64,000 nt of DNA, from NCBI RefSeq assembly GCF_001667735.1, contig NZ_LZJN01000004.1, forward strand, positions 1 to 64,000, given 5' to 3'. This document shows, piece after piece, positions 45,587-55,009 of this stretch (its first letter is position 1; each line of letters starts with the position of its first letter). The position numbers and the translations under genes are program-made. This DNA comes from Mycobacterium sp. E183 (lineage in GTDB: Bacteria; Actinomycetota; Actinomycetes; Mycobacteriales; Mycobacteriaceae). Under the pieces are notes generated by a model. The model did no database searches and was not told the DNA's origin. It saw only the letters and a program-made list of their open reading frames with translations.

Positions 45587-46531
45587 GTGTTGGCGACGCG
45601 GACGCGGCTGGCCGGCGTGCTGGCCGGCTACCTGGCCGACGTGGCGCTGGGCGACCCGGCGCGGGGGCATCCGGTCGCGGTGTTCGGCCGGGCCGCGGCG
45701 GGGCTGGAGCGCGTGACCTACCGCGACGCCAGGGGCGCGGGGGTGGTGCACGTCGGCGTGCTGGTGGGAGCGGTGGGCCTGCTGGGCGCCGCGCTGCAAC
45801 GGGCCGCCGCGCGCGGCGTTTGGCCCTGGTCGATCGCGGCCACCGCCGCCGCCACCTGGGTGTCGGTGGGCGGGACCTCGCTGGCGCGCACCGGCTTGGC
45901 GATGTCGGAACTGCTGGAACGCGGGGACATCGAGGGAGCGCGCCGCCTGCTGCCCTCGTTGTGCGGCCGCGATCCGGCCTGGCTGGACGCCGCAGGCCTG
46001 GCGCGTGCGTCGCTGGAATCGGTCGCGGAGAACACGTCCGACGCCCAGGTGGCGCCGCTGCTGTGCGCCGCCGTGGGCGGAGTACCCGCGGTGCTGGCGT
46101 ACCGCGGCATCAACACGCTGGACTCCATGGTGGGCTATCGTTCGGCGCGCTATGCCCGATTCGGTTGGGCCGCAGCACGATTGGACGACGCAGCCAACTA
46201 CGTCGCCGCCCGGGTGACGGCGGCGCTGGTGGTAGGTTCGGCGCCCTTCGTCAGCGGGTCGGCTTCGGATGCGGTGCGGGCCTGGCGCCGTGACGCCGCC
46301 CGGCACCCCAGCCCCAACGCCGGCGTCGTCGAGGCGGCCTTCGCCGGGGCGCTGGGCGTGCGCCTCGGTGGGCCCACGCAATACCACCACGAGTTGCAGA
46401 TCCGGCCCACCCTGGGCGACGGCCACGAGCCGACGGCGGCCGACCTACGGCGCGCGGTGGCGCTGTCGCGGACGGTGCAGGCGGGCGCCGCCGTCGTGGC
46501 CGGGCTGCTGTGTTACCTGCGGCGGCCGTAG
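45587..46531 (+). CDS. cobD: Adenosylcobinamide-phosphate synthase CobD (CbiB family)
   Basis: A 314-residue membrane protein with several hydrophobic helices. Conserved CbiB features are DPARGHPVAVFGR near the N-terminus, SVAENTSDAQVAPLLCA and LAYRGINTLDSMVGY, and HPSPNAGVVEAAFAGALGVRLGG. It condenses cobyric acid with aminopropanol phosphate in B12 synthesis, at the membrane. The start is GTG 45587. It is convergent with SURF1 (19-bp overlap). cobC, another cobalamin gene, is nearby at 48607, so B12 genes cluster. Confidence 0.92.
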   Translation: MLATRTRLAGVLAGYLADVALGDPARGHPVAVFGRAAAGLERVTYRDARGAGVVHVGVLVGAVGLLGAALQRAAARGVWPWSIAATAAATWVSVGGTSLARTGLAMSELLERGDIEGARRLLPSLCGRDPAWLDAAGLARASLESVAENTSDAQVAPLLCAAVGGVPAVLAYRGINTLDSMVGYRSARYARFGWAAARLDDAANYVAARVTAALVVGSAPFVSGSASDAVRAWRRDAARHPSPNAGVVEAAFAGALGVRLGGPTQYHHELQIRPTLGDGHEPTAADLRRAVALSRTVQAGAAVVAGLLCYLRRP

Positions 46532-47340
46532 CGGTCGGCGAGTTTCGCCTCCACGGTCTTCGGCGGTTCCGGGGCCCGCGCAGCCGCGGCCGGGGGTTGC
46601 TTTTCCCGGCGGCGGGCGCGGATCTCGGAATACACGAAGTAACCCAAACCCAGCGGCGCGACGATGCCGAATGAAATCCACTGGATGCCGTAGGACAGGA
46701 ACGGACCGGCGTCCAGGTGCGGCACGCCGATAACGCCGAGCCCGCCGGGCTGGTCCTCGGTCAGCTGGAGATAGGACCCGGCGAGGGGGACCTTCATCAG
46801 CGCAGCGACCTGTTCGGTGTTGATCGAATACACCTGCTGCACACCGTCCTGGGTGAACGGGTCCTTGCCCGGGACGGCGGCCTCGGAATCGCGCAGCCGC
46901 GCGGTGATGGTGACGGGTTCCCGGGGCGGGCGGGGGAACGGCGGCACCTGGGAGCCCTGCTCGGGCCGCACGTAGCCCCGGTCGACGAGGACCATGGGCC
47001 CGTCGTCGACGACGAACGGCGCCAGCACCTCGAACGCGGGTTTGCCCTCGATCACCCGCAACCGCGCCAGCACCTGGACGTCGGGCAGGTAGTGCCCGGT
47101 GGCCGTGACGCGGCGCCACTGCGCGTTCGGGGCCGCCGAACCTTGCTGCGGCAGCAGGGTTTTCAGGGGAACAGGCTCGGTTTTGAGGGAATACTCGATC
47201 TGGCGGTTCTCCCGCGACGTCCGGTTGTGCTTGCCCAGTTGCCACGGCGCCAGCACGGTGAAGCACAGGTAGGCGAACGCGATGACCACCAGCGCCAGCG
47301 CGATCCAGCCGGGCCGCAACAAGAACGTCAACCGACGCAT
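46513..47340 (-). CDS. SURF1-family cytochrome oxidase assembly protein
   Basis: A 275-residue protein with the SURF1 layout: an N-terminal transmembrane helix (~11-33), the conserved WQLGKHNRTSRENRQIEYSL (family start), VLVDRGYV and GPFLSYGIQWISFG near the C-terminal helix (~213-235). SURF1 helps assemble the cytochrome c oxidase haem centre. It matches Rv2235 in position. It is convergent with cobD, overlapping by 19 bp, and is the last gene of the ptkA-ptpA-SURF1 unit (ptpA stop is 2 bp upstream). Confidence 0.9.
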   Translation of the reverse strand: MRRLTFLLRPGWIALALVVIAFAYLCFTVLAPWQLGKHNRTSRENRQIEYSLKTEPVPLKTLLPQQGSAAPNAQWRRVTATGHYLPDVQVLARLRVIEGKPAFEVLAPFVVDDGPMVLVDRGYVRPEQGSQVPPFPRPPREPVTITARLRDSEAAVPGKDPFTQDGVQQVYSINTEQVAALMKVPLAGSYLQLTEDQPGGLGVIGVPHLDAGPFLSYGIQWISFGIVAPLGLGYFVYSEIRARRREKQPPAAAARAPEPPKTVEAKLADRYGRRR

Positions 47341-47341
47341 G

Positions 47342-47839
47342 TCAGGGCGATCCGTTCCGGTCTAGCCGATCGTCGACCCAGGCGTGCAGGCCGGGCAACG
47401 AGGCCTCGATGACGGTGAACACGTCCTCGAAGTCCCGCGCGTCGCCGTAGTACGGGTCCTCGACGTCGAGGGCGTGGGCGCCCGAACGCGGGTCGAACGA
47501 CCTCAGCATCCGCACCCGCTCCTCGTCGACGCCCAGCTCGCGCAGCATCCGAAGATGGTTACGGCCCAGGGCCACCACCAGGTCGGCCGCCAGATGGTCC
47601 GCGCCGACCTGGGCGGCGCGGTGGTCGGTGGAGTAACCGTGGGCGCGCAGCACGTCGGTCGCCCGGTCGTCGGCGCATTCCCCGACGTGCCAGTTGCCGG
47701 TGCCCGCGCTGGTCACCCGCACCGCGTCGGCGAGGCCGCGGCGGCGCAGCTGGTCGGCGAACATCTTCTCGGCCATCACCGACCGGCAGATGTTGCCGGT
47801 GCACACGAACGTCACGTGCAGCGGCTCGCGCTCAGACAC
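47342..47839 (-). CDS. ptpA: Low-molecular-weight protein tyrosine phosphatase PtpA
   Basis: A 165-residue LMW-PTP. The P-loop is CTGNICRS (Cys13, Arg19), and the general acid is in the DVEDPYYG loop. It is a secreted virulence phosphatase in M. tuberculosis that dephosphorylates host VPS33B and is regulated by the kinase PtkA. Unusually, the residue after the P-loop Ser is Val (RSVMAEK), where I expect Pro (RSPMAE) in the family. It overlaps ptkA by 8 nt and lies just upstream of SURF1. Confidence 0.92.
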   Translation of the reverse strand: MSEREPLHVTFVCTGNICRSVMAEKMFADQLRRRGLADAVRVTSAGTGNWHVGECADDRATDVLRAHGYSTDHRAAQVGADHLAADLVVALGRNHLRMLRELGVDEERVRMLRSFDPRSGAHALDVEDPYYGDARDFEDVFTVIEASLPGLHAWVDDRLDRNGSP

Positions 47840-48524
47840 CGAGCACCGCCCGCAGTTCGTCGACGGTCGCGGCGTGTGTCACCGCCGTGGCGCCGGCGGC
47901 GGTCGCCCCGTCGGGGAAGTCGTCGCGGCCGTAGCCCCAGCCGACCACCACGGTGTCGATGCCGTGCGCGGCCGCGCCGTGCACGTCGTGGCTGCGGTCG
48001 CCGACCATGAGCACCCGATCGGGCAGCGGCTGCAGTTGCTCCAATGCGTGCGCCAGCACCTCGACCTTGGTCTTGCGCGAGCCGTCCGGGCTCGCCCCGG
48101 CGATGACCTCGAAATGCCGATCGAGCCCGAAATGGGCCAGGATGCGGCGCGCCGTCGGCTCGAGCTTCGACGTGGCCACCGCCAGCCGGGCGCCAGCGGC
48201 CTGCAGGTCGGCCAGCAGCGGCTCGATACCGTCGAACAGGGTGTTCATCGCCCAGCCGCGGTCGGCGTATTCGGCGCGGAAGGCCGCGATCGCCCGCTCG
48301 GCGTCCTCGCCCAGCATGGCGTGGAACGTGTCGTCCATCGGCGGGCCCACGATCTGGGCCACCAGGTCGCCGTCCGGCACGTCCACGCCGACCTGCTCGA
48401 GCGCGTGCAGGAAGCTGGCCACGATCCCCTCCGCGGAGTCGGTGAGCGTGCCGTCGAGGTCGAAGATCACCAGCTCGGTCGCCAGGCGTGGCGAAGGGCG
48501 ATCGGTGGACGTTGAGCCTGTCAC
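47832..48524 (-). CDS. ptkA: HAD-fold protein tyrosine kinase PtkA-like
   Basis: A 230-residue HAD-fold protein. Motif I is IFDLDGTLTD (Asp22, Asp24), with VATSKLEPTARRIL, GSRKTKVEVL and VMVGDRSHDVHGA as later motifs. In M. tuberculosis the corresponding gene (Rv2232) is an unusual tyrosine kinase of the HAD fold that phosphorylates PtpA, and has a longer N-terminus. The GTG at 48524 is chosen here; upstream GTG starts are possible. It lies upstream of and overlaps ptpA by 8 nt. A plain phosphoglycolate-type phosphatase is the alternative. Confidence 0.85.
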   Translation of the reverse strand: MTGSTSTDRPSPRLATELVIFDLDGTLTDSAEGIVASFLHALEQVGVDVPDGDLVAQIVGPPMDDTFHAMLGEDAERAIAAFRAEYADRGWAMNTLFDGIEPLLADLQAAGARLAVATSKLEPTARRILAHFGLDRHFEVIAGASPDGSRKTKVEVLAHALEQLQPLPDRVLMVGDRSHDVHGAAAHGIDTVVVGWGYGRDDFPDGATAAGATAVTHAATVDELRAVLGV

Positions 48525-48606
48525 CTCACCATTGTCCTCGATGCCCCGCGGCCGGGTGTGCCGGTGTCGCTGCCGCGCCCCGGCGCGGCCCACTAGTGTT
48601 TCTCGG

Positions 48607-49635
48607 ATGGCGAGTCTGAACTTGACCCCGCCTGCGGCGCGCTATCACGGTGATCAGGCCGTCGCACCCGGGATGCTGGATTTCGCCGTCAACGTCCGTC
48701 ACGCCCAACCACCCGAATGGCTGGTGCGGCGGCTGGCCGCGCGGCTGCCGGATTTGGCGCGCTATCCGAGCGCCCAGGACGTCCGGGTGGCGCAGGACGC
48801 GGTCGCCGAGCGGCACGGCCGGGCCCGCGACGAGGTGCTGCCGCTCGCCGGGGCGGCCGAGGGGTTCGCGCTGTTGAGCAACCTGCGTCCGGCGCGGGCG
48901 GCGATCGTTGCGCCCTCGTTCACCGAGCCGGCGGCGGCGCTCACCGCCGCCGGGGTGGCCGTGCACCATGTGGTGCTCGAGCCGCCGTTCGGCCTGGACG
49001 GGGTGCGAATCCCCGACGACGCCGACCTGGTCGTGGTCGGCAACCCGACCAACCCCACCTCGGTGCTGCACACCCGCGAGCAGCTCCTCGCGCTGCGGCG
49101 GCCGGGCCGCATCCTGGTGGTCGATGAGGCGTTCGCCGATGCGATCCCGGGCGAACCGGAGTCGCTGGCCGGTGACTCGCTGCCCGACGTGGTGGTGCTG
49201 CGCAGCCTGACCAAGACCTGGGCGCTGGCGGGGTTGCGGGTGGGCTACGCCCTGGGCTCACCGGAAGTCCTCGACCGGCTGACCGCTCAGCGCGCCCACT
49301 GGCCGGTGGGCACACTGCAGCTGACGGCGATCGCGGCGTGCTGCGGCCCGCAGTCCGTCGCCGAAGCGGCGGCCGGTGCCGAGCGTCTCACGGAGTTGCG
49401 CGCCGAGATGGTGGACGGTCTGACGTCGGTGGGCGCCGAGGTGGTCCACGGGCGGGCGCCGTTCGTGCTGTTCCGCCGCCCGGACGCCGTTGAGATCCGA
49501 AACAAGCTGCGAGACAAGGGGATTGCCATCCGTCGCTGTGACACGTTCGTCGGCCTGGACCAACGGTACCTGCGGGCCGCGGTGCGCCGGGAATGGCCGC
49601 TGCTGGTCGAGGCCGTCTCGGAGGTGTGCGCGTGA
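48607..49635 (+). CDS. cobC: Threonine-phosphate decarboxylase-like aminotransferase CobC
   Basis: A 342-residue fold-type I PLP enzyme. The Schiff-base Lys203 is in [11 protein letters not shown], with Asp173 (VVDEAFAD) and NPTNP (146-150) as cofactor contacts. It resembles the aminotransferase that supplies (R)-1-amino-2-propanol phosphate (CobD/CobC-type), the side arm used by CobD in B12 synthesis. Histidinol-phosphate aminotransferase is a related alternative. ATG 48607 is used, as the upstream frame is a shadow. It is the first of four overlapping genes. Confidence 0.85.
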   Translation: MASLNLTPPAARYHGDQAVAPGMLDFAVNVRHAQPPEWLVRRLAARLPDLARYPSAQDVRVAQDAVAERHGRARDEVLPLAGAAEGFALLSNLRPARAAIVAPSFTEPAAALTAAGVAVHHVVLEPPFGLDGVRIPDDADLVVVGNPTNPTSVLHTREQLLALRRPGRILVVDEAFADAIPGEPESLAGDSLPDVVVLRSLTKTWALAGLRVGYALGSPEVLDRLTAQRAHWPVGTLQLTAIAACCGPQSVAEAAAGAERLTELRAEMVDGLTSVGAEVVHGRAPFVLFRRPDAVEIRNKLRDKGIAIRRCDTFVGLDQRYLRAAVRREWPLLVEAVSEVCA

Positions 49636-50777
49636 GCGTGCGGCTGGCCGACGTGATCGACGCGCTGGACGAGGCCTACCCACCGGGGCTGGCCGAATCG
49701 TGGGATTCGGTGGGCCTGGTGTGCGGGGACCCCGATGATGCGCTCGAGTCGGTGACCGTGGCGGTCGACGCGACGCCGGCCGTCGTCGACGAGGTTCCCG
49801 ACGGCGGGCTGCTCTTGGCCCATCATCCGTTGCTGATGCGCGGCGTCGACACGGTGGCGGCCAGTACGCCCAAGGGCGCGCTGGTGCACCGCCTGATCCG
49901 AACGGGGCGTTCGCTGTTCACCGCGCACACCAACGCCGACTCGGCCGCCCCGGGCGTCTCGGACGCGCTCGCCGAAGCCCTCGGCCTCGCCGTCGAAGCA
50001 CCGCTGGAGCCGCGGACGGCCGCGACCGACCTCGACAAGTGGGTGGTCTACGTGCCGCGCGAGAACTCAGAAGCGGTGCAGGCGGCCGTGTTCGAGGCCG
50101 GCGCCGGGCACATCGGCGACTACTCGCACTGCAGCTGGAGTGTCAGCGGCATCGGCCAGTTCCTGCCGCACGAAGGGGCGTCGCCCGCGGTGGGCAGCGT
50201 CGGCACCGTCGAGCGGGTGGCCGAGGATCGGTTCGAGGTGGTCGCGCCCGCGCGGATCCGGGGAAGCGTGCTGGCGGCGATGCGCGCCGCCCATCCCTAC
50301 GAGGAGCCGGCGTTCGACGTGTTCGCGTTGGTGCCCGCGCCGGGCGACGCCGGGCTGGGGCGGATCGGCGCCCTGCCCCGGCCGGAACCGCTGCGCGACT
50401 TCGTGTCCCGCGTGGACGCCGCGCTGCCGCGGACGGCCTGGGGGGTCCGCGCGGCGGGCGATCCCGACCTGCCGGTGTCGCGGGTCGCCGTCTGCGGCGG
50501 CGCGGGGGACTCGCTGCTGGCGGCAGCGGCGGCCGCGGGGGTGCAGGCCTACGTAACGGCCGACCTGCGACACCATCCGGCCGACGAGCATCGCCGGGGT
50601 TCTGCTGTGGCGCTGGTGGACGTGGCGCACTGGGCCAGTGAATTTCCGTGGTGCCACCAGGCCGCCGACGTGTTGCGGTCCCGTTTCGGTGCGGCGCTGG
50701 CGGTGCGGGTGTGCACCATCCGCACCGACCCCTGGACCATGGGGCAGTGCGGCGACGAGACCGGGGGTGAGGCGTGA
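49632..50777 (+). CDS. NIF3/YbgI-family metal protein (Rv2230c-like)
   Basis: A 381-residue NIF3-family protein. Metal-binding residues are in AHHPLL, TAHTNAD and [11 protein letters not shown]. The middle ~100 residues ([33 protein letters not shown]..., read in parts) form the inserted CutA-like domain seen in longer homologues. It starts with GTG 49632 overlapping the cobC stop (GTGA). Homologues have been called GTP cyclohydrolase 1 type 2 or bind Fe/Zn, and a real substrate is uncertain. Co-transcription with cobC and the RNase H gene is conserved. Confidence 0.85.
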   Translation: MSVRLADVIDALDEAYPPGLAESWDSVGLVCGDPDDALESVTVAVDATPAVVDEVPDGGLLLAHHPLLMRGVDTVAASTPKGALVHRLIRTGRSLFTAHTNADSAAPGVSDALAEALGLAVEAPLEPRTAATDLDKWVVYVPRENSEAVQAAVFEAGAGHIGDYSHCSWSVSGIGQFLPHEGASPAVGSVGTVERVAEDRFEVVAPARIRGSVLAAMRAAHPYEEPAFDVFALVPAPGDAGLGRIGALPRPEPLRDFVSRVDAALPRTAWGVRAAGDPDLPVSRVAVCGGAGDSLLAAAAAAGVQAYVTADLRHHPADEHRRGSAVALVDVAHWASEFPWCHQAADVLRSRFGAALAVRVCTIRTDPWTMGQCGDETGGEA

Positions 50778-51514
50778 TGAAGGCCGAAGTCGCTCAGCAG
50801 CGTTCGCTGCTCGAGCTGTCGAAACTGGATGCGGAGCTGTCCCGCATCACGCACCGGGCCGGCCATCTGGCCGAGCAACAGGCCTGCGAGCGGTTGCAGG
50901 ACGAACTCAACGACGCCGCCGACCGGGTGGGCGCCATTCGGATCGCCTTGGAGGACATCGATGTTCAGGTGTCGCGGTTCGAGTCCGAAATCGAAGCGGT
51001 CCGGCAGCGCGAAGACCGCGACCGGTCGCTGCTGCAGTCCGGCGCCGCCGACGCCAAGCAACTGTCGGACCTGCAGCACGAGCTCGAGACGCTGACGCGT
51101 CGCCAGGGCAGCCTGGAAGATTCGCTGCTGGAGGTGATGGAGCGCCGCGAGGAGCTGCAGTCCCAACTGGACGACGCGCAGGGCAAGGTCGAGGCGCTGG
51201 AGACCGAACTTGCCGGCGCCCGGCAGGCTCTCGACGCCGCGCTCACCGAAATCAGTGCGGCCCGGGAGGCGCATTCGTCGCGCCGCGAGGCCCTGACCGC
51301 CGAACTGGACCCCGACCTGGCCGCGCTCTACGAACGCCAGCGCGCCGGGGGAGGCCCGGGCGCCGGGCCGTTGCTGGGACGCCGATGCGGCGCCTGCCGA
51401 CTCGAGATCGACCGGGGCGAAATGTCCCGCATCTCGGCCGCGGCCGACGACGACGTGGTGCGATGCCCCGAGTGCGGCGCGATCCTGTTGCGGGTCAAGG
51501 GCTTCGACCAATGA
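50777..51514 (+). CDS. Coiled-coil zinc-ribbon protein (Rv2229c-like)
   Basis: A 245-residue protein: a long charged coiled-coil from ~5-185 (LDAELSRITHRAGHLAEQQ, then many heptad-like Leu/Glu/Gln repeats), followed by a C-terminal zinc ribbon with CGAC (residue ~205) and CPECG (~235), of the C4-type CT398-like family. These are thought to bind nucleic acid or scaffold proteins. ATG 50777 overlaps the NIF3 stop (TGATG); an in-frame GTG is one codon upstream. Its conserved place between NIF3 and RNase H suggests a role in nucleic-acid processing, not B12. Confidence 0.83.
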   Translation: MKAEVAQQRSLLELSKLDAELSRITHRAGHLAEQQACERLQDELNDAADRVGAIRIALEDIDVQVSRFESEIEAVRQREDRDRSLLQSGAADAKQLSDLQHELETLTRRQGSLEDSLLEVMERREELQSQLDDAQGKVEALETELAGARQALDAALTEISAAREAHSSRREALTAELDPDLAALYERQRAGGGPGAGPLLGRRCGACRLEIDRGEMSRISAAADDDVVRCPECGAILLRVKGFDQ

Positions 51515-52623
51515 AGGTGGTGATCGAGGCCGACGGCGGCTCGCGCGGCAATCCGGGACCGGCCGGCTACGGGGCCGTCGTGTGGACCGAGGACCGCTCG
51601 ACGGCGCTGGCGGAGAACAAGCAGGCCATCGGCCGGGCCACCAACAACGTCGCCGAATACCGTGGACTGCTGGCCGGTTTGGAGGACGCCCTGCAACTCG
51701 GCGCCACCGAGGCCGCGGTCTTCCTGGATTCCAAGCTGTTGGTGGAGCAGATGTCGGGGCGGTGGAAGGTCAAGCATCCCGACCTGGTCGAACTGCACGG
51801 CCAGGCCCGAACGCTGGCGGCGCGGTTCGACCGGGTCAGCTACACATGGATTCCGCGTGAGCGCAACTCCTACGCCGACCGGCTGGCCAACGAGGCGATG
51901 GACGCGGCGGCCGCCGGCGGCCTGGCGGAAGAACCCGAGGAGCGCGCGGCCGAGCCCCCGAAAACCGTTGTGCCGCAATCCCCGCAGGCGCCAGGCTGGA
52001 CGGGCGCGCGCGGCACGCCGACCAGGCTGCTGTTGCTGCGGCACGGCCAGACCGAGCTGTCGGCGCAGCGCCGCTATTCGGGTCGCGGCAATCCGGCGCT
52101 CACCGAGGTGGGTCGCCGCCAGGCGGACGCCGCGGCGCGATATCTGGCCGAGCGCGGCGGGATCTCGGCGGTGTTCGCCTCGCCCCTGCAGCGGGCCTAC
52201 GACACCGCGGCCCGGGCGGCCAAGGCGCTCGGCCTGGATGTGACCGTCGACGACGACTTGATCGAGACGGATTTCGGCGCGTGGGAGGGGCTGACCTTCG
52301 GCGAGGCCGCCGAGCGCGACCCGGAGCTGCACGGCCGCTGGCTGCGTGACACCGGCACCACCCCGCCGGGGGGTGAGAGCTTCGACGACGTGCTCGACCG
52401 GGTGGTGCGGGCCCGCGAACGGATCATCGCCGCGCACCCCGGCACGACGGTGCTGGTGGTGTCGCACGTGACGCCGATCAAGATGCTGCTGCGGTTGGCG
52501 CTGGAGGCCGGGCCGGGCATCCTCTATCGCCTGCACCTCGATCTGGCGTCGCTGAGCATCGCCGAGTTCTATCCTGACGGGGCCTCGTCCGTGCGCCTGG
52601 TGAACCAAACCGGGTACCTCTAG
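51511..52623 (+). CDS. Bifunctional RNase H / alpha-ribazole-phosphatase-like protein (Rv2228c-like)
   Basis: A 370-residue fusion. Residues 1-135 are an RNase HI with active residues Asp8 (EADGG), Glu49 (VAEYRG), Asp73 (LDSK) and Asp123 (SYADRLAN). After a ~30-residue Pro-rich linker, residues 170-370 are a histidine phosphatase with LLRHGQTE (His178), RHG family Arg and the second His in VVSHVTP. In M. tuberculosis Rv2228c joins these two domains in the same way; the second acts as alpha-ribazole phosphatase in B12 synthesis. It overlaps the zinc-ribbon stop (ATGA). Confidence 0.92.
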   Translation: MKVVIEADGGSRGNPGPAGYGAVVWTEDRSTALAENKQAIGRATNNVAEYRGLLAGLEDALQLGATEAAVFLDSKLLVEQMSGRWKVKHPDLVELHGQARTLAARFDRVSYTWIPRERNSYADRLANEAMDAAAAGGLAEEPEERAAEPPKTVVPQSPQAPGWTGARGTPTRLLLLRHGQTELSAQRRYSGRGNPALTEVGRRQADAAARYLAERGGISAVFASPLQRAYDTAARAAKALGLDVTVDDDLIETDFGAWEGLTFGEAAERDPELHGRWLRDTGTTPPGGESFDDVLDRVVRARERIIAAHPGTTVLVVSHVTPIKMLLRLALEAGPGILYRLHLDLASLSIAEFYPDGASSVRLVNQTGYL

Positions 52624-52642
52624 CCGGGGTAAGGAGACGTCG

Positions 52643-53224
52643 ATGCAGCCGTCCGAGCCGATCCGTGAATCCGTCCCCGCGGATGTCCGGGCACGGGTGA
52701 TGCCGGCGGTGCTCGACGAGCTGGCGCGCTGGGGTCTCGAGCGGTTCAGCATCGAGGCGCTGGCCGAGCGGCACCGCATCGACGCGGCCATGGTGTACCG
52801 GTACTGGGAGGATCGGCGCCAACTCATCGTGGATGCGGTGCTCTCCGACCTGGAGAGCGAGAGCGCGGGGACCGACACCGGGTCGCTGCGCGGCGACCTG
52901 GAGGCCCTGGCCCGCAACGTGACGAACCGGATCAACACCGAGGTCGGCCGCACAATACTGCGTGCGCTGGTGATGGACACCCGCGGCGGGCACGACGAAG
53001 CTACCCGGGTGAGATTTTGGATGGTGCATTTCGCCGCCGTGCGCGCAATCGTGGACCGGGCCAGGGAGCGGGGCGAGCTGCGCGAGGGCGTCGACACCCT
53101 GGCCGCCGTTCAGATCGTGCTGGCGCCGCTCAACATTCGCGCCCTGTACTCCGACGTTCCCGTCGACGACGGCTATTGCGCGGCCATCGTCGACATGGCG
53201 TGGCACGCCCTGGCCCGCCGCTGA
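52643..53224 (+). CDS. TetR-family transcriptional regulator
   Basis: A 193-residue TetR regulator. The helix-turn-helix (SIEALAERHRIDAAMVYRYW, ~35-55) is preceded by VLDELARWGLERF, and the remaining part has the TetR_C_11-like ligand domain. AAGGAG lies 7 nt before the ATG. It starts 19 bp after the RNase H gene, but a small membrane protein and the molybdoenzyme operon follow. Its targets may be the P450-molybdoenzyme cluster, which is convergent with it. No operator was found. Confidence 0.83.
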   Translation: MQPSEPIRESVPADVRARVMPAVLDELARWGLERFSIEALAERHRIDAAMVYRYWEDRRQLIVDAVLSDLESESAGTDTGSLRGDLEALARNVTNRINTEVGRTILRALVMDTRGGHDEATRVRFWMVHFAAVRAIVDRARERGELREGVDTLAAVQIVLAPLNIRALYSDVPVDDGYCAAIVDMAWHALARR

Positions 53225-53245
53225 GCCGGGTCGTACCATCCGCCT

Positions 53246-53446
53246 ATGAGAAGGACAGCGGTCGCGACATTGGCCTTGGGTGTGATCGTCGCGTTGTTCG
53301 GTTTGATCTGGGCGCTGCAGGGATTCGGGGTGCTTGGCGGCAGCCCGATGAGCAACACCACGACCTGGTCCGTCATCGGTCCCATCACGGCGGTGATCGG
53401 CATCGTGATCGCGGTGCTCAGCTGGCGGAAGCTGTCGTCGAAGTAG
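53246..53446 (+). CDS. Small two-helix membrane protein (66 aa)
   Basis: A 66-residue protein with two hydrophobic helices (LALGVIVALFGLIWALQG, then WSVIGPITAVIGIVIAVLSW) separated by a short GSPMSN turn. It lies 21 bp after the TetR gene and converges with the molybdoenzyme gene, which ends 3 bp away. Similar small proteins are found beside TetR genes in mycobacteria, but no function is known. The start could be the GTG six codons later. Confidence 0.65.
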   Translation: MRRTAVATLALGVIVALFGLIWALQGFGVLGGSPMSNTTTWSVIGPITAVIGIVIAVLSWRKLSSK

Positions 53447-53449
53447 GCG

Positions 53450-55009
53450 TCAGGCCCCGGTGACGGTGAAGTCCACCGTGTGCCAGCCGGTGGCGCCGTC
53501 GGGGACGCTGGCGGCCCTGTCCGAGGTCTGGGTGGCCCCGGTGTTGTCGGTGGCGCGCACCGTGATGGTGTGCCGCCCAGGGTCTTTCGCCTGCCAGGGG
53601 AAGCTCCACAGCCGCCACGTCTCGTTGGAGTAGCTGGCGCCCTGTTCGGCGGCCTGCCAGGCGCCGTCGTCGACGCGGACTTCCACGGACCGCACGCCGC
53701 GATTCTGCGCCCACGCCACGCCGCCGAAAACGACGGGACCCACCGGCACCCGCTGGCCGCTTTTCGGCACGTCGATCCGCGACTCGGTCTTGACGGGCGC
53801 GCGCGCCGCCCAGCCCTGCCGCGTCCAGTACGCCTCCGCCTTGTCGAAGCGGGTCAGCTCCATGTCGACGACCCACTTGGTGGCCGACACGTACCCGTAG
53901 AGCCCGGGCACGACCAGCCGGGCCGGATAGCCATGCTCGATGGGCAGGGGCTCACCGTTGAGGGCGACCGCCAGCAGCGCGTCGCGGCCATCGGTGAGCG
54001 CGTCCACCGGCGTTCCCGCGGTGAACCCGTCGATCGACGTCGAGAGCACCATGTCGGCTTCCGGACGCACACCGGCCGCGGCCAACAGATCGGCCACGCG
54101 ATAGCCCGTCCAGACCCCGGTCGAAATGAGGTTGCCGCCAACGGGATTGGACACGCAGGTGAGCGTGGCCACCTTTTCGACCACCTCAAAGCCGGCGAGG
54201 TCGGCGAAGCCGTAGGTGGCGTCCCGGTTCACCATGCCGTGGATGCGCAGCCGCCAGTCGGAGTGACTGAGTTGGGGGACGCTGAGCGCGGTGTCCACCC
54301 GGTAGAAGTCGGCGCTGGGGGTGACAAAGCTCGGCAGCGCAACGCCTTTCGGCTGCACATCCGGGGGTATCGGGGGCGCCGGGGTACGCGGTTTGGGCAG
54401 CGCGAAGCTGATGCGGTCGGCGGCGACCGAATGCGCCAACCGCGTGATGACAGCGCCCGCAACGCCACTCACCACGCCGAATCCGAGTACCCCGAGCACG
54501 ACCAACCGGCGCCTGCCGGCATCCGGCTCGTCGTGGTCGCCGGTGTCTTCGGGGACCGGGCGTAGGCGGCGGGTGAGCAGGCGCAGGGCGGCGACGCCGC
54601 AGGCGGCGCCGGCGAGGGTCGGGATGGTGTCGAGCGCCGTCGCGCCCGGCCGCGACAGCACCGCGACGCAGCCGAGCGCGCCCGCCGCGGCGATCACGGC
54701 GCTCCCGACCGGGCGGCGCGGAGTCTCGAACGTCCCGGCGATGGCGGCGATCGCGGCGATCACCACCAGCACGGCCGCGGCGAGGAAGAGTTTGTCCGAC
54801 GAGCCCAGCGTCTGAATCGCCCACTCCTTGACCGGGCCGGGTGTCAGGTCGACGACGGCCGTGCCGATCGCGGCCCGCGCGTCGGCCCGCGCACCGAACG
54901 GGATGCCCACCAGTTGGGCCACCCCGAGCGCGACCGATGCGGCGGCGACCCCCGCGATCATCCGATCGTTGGACGGCGCGGTCGCCACCGGATTCACTTT
55001 GGGTCTCAA
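53450..55009 (-). CDS. Membrane molybdopterin oxidoreductase, sulfite-oxidase type
   Basis: A 519-residue protein. About five transmembrane helices occupy residues ~17-190. The molybdopterin domain (~240-420) has Cys285 in ATLTCVSNPVGG, the Mo-thiolate ligand, and GYPARLVVPGLYGYVSATKWV (split here) of the family. A C-terminal Mo-co dimer domain ends in VTGA. It should oxidise or reduce small substrates (sulfoxide, sulfite, or the like) at the membrane. The first codon is a TTG overlapping the ferredoxin stop (TTGA), so it is coupled; a GTG four codons later is the alternative start. Confidence 0.78.
   Translation of the reverse strand: MRPKVNPVATAPSNDRMIAGVAAASVALGVAQLVGIPFGARADARAAIGTAVVDLTPGPVKEWAIQTLGSSDKLFLAAAVLVVIAAIAAIAGTFETPRRPVGSAVIAAAGALGCVAVLSRPGATALDTIPTLAGAACGVAALRLLTRRLRPVPEDTGDHDEPDAGRRRLVVLGVLGFGVVSGVAGAVITRLAHSVAADRISFALPKPRTPAPPIPPDVQPKGVALPSFVTPSADFYRVDTALSVPQLSHSDWRLRIHGMVNRDATYGFADLAGFEVVEKVATLTCVSNPVGGNLISTGVWTGYRVADLLAAAGVRPEADMVLSTSIDGFTAGTPVDALTDGRDALLAVALNGEPLPIEHGYPARLVVPGLYGYVSATKWVVDMELTRFDKAEAYWTRQGWAARAPVKTESRIDVPKSGQRVPVGPVVFGGVAWAQNRGVRSVEVRVDDGAWQAAEQGASYSNETWRLWSFPWQAKDPGRHTITVRATDNTGATQTSDRAASVPDGATGWHTVDFTVTGA

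Noticed and set aside
45404..49635. Cobalamin riboswitch before cobD or cobC
   Set aside because: The spaces before both genes are short (about 30 and 80 bp) and lack the B12-box sequence.
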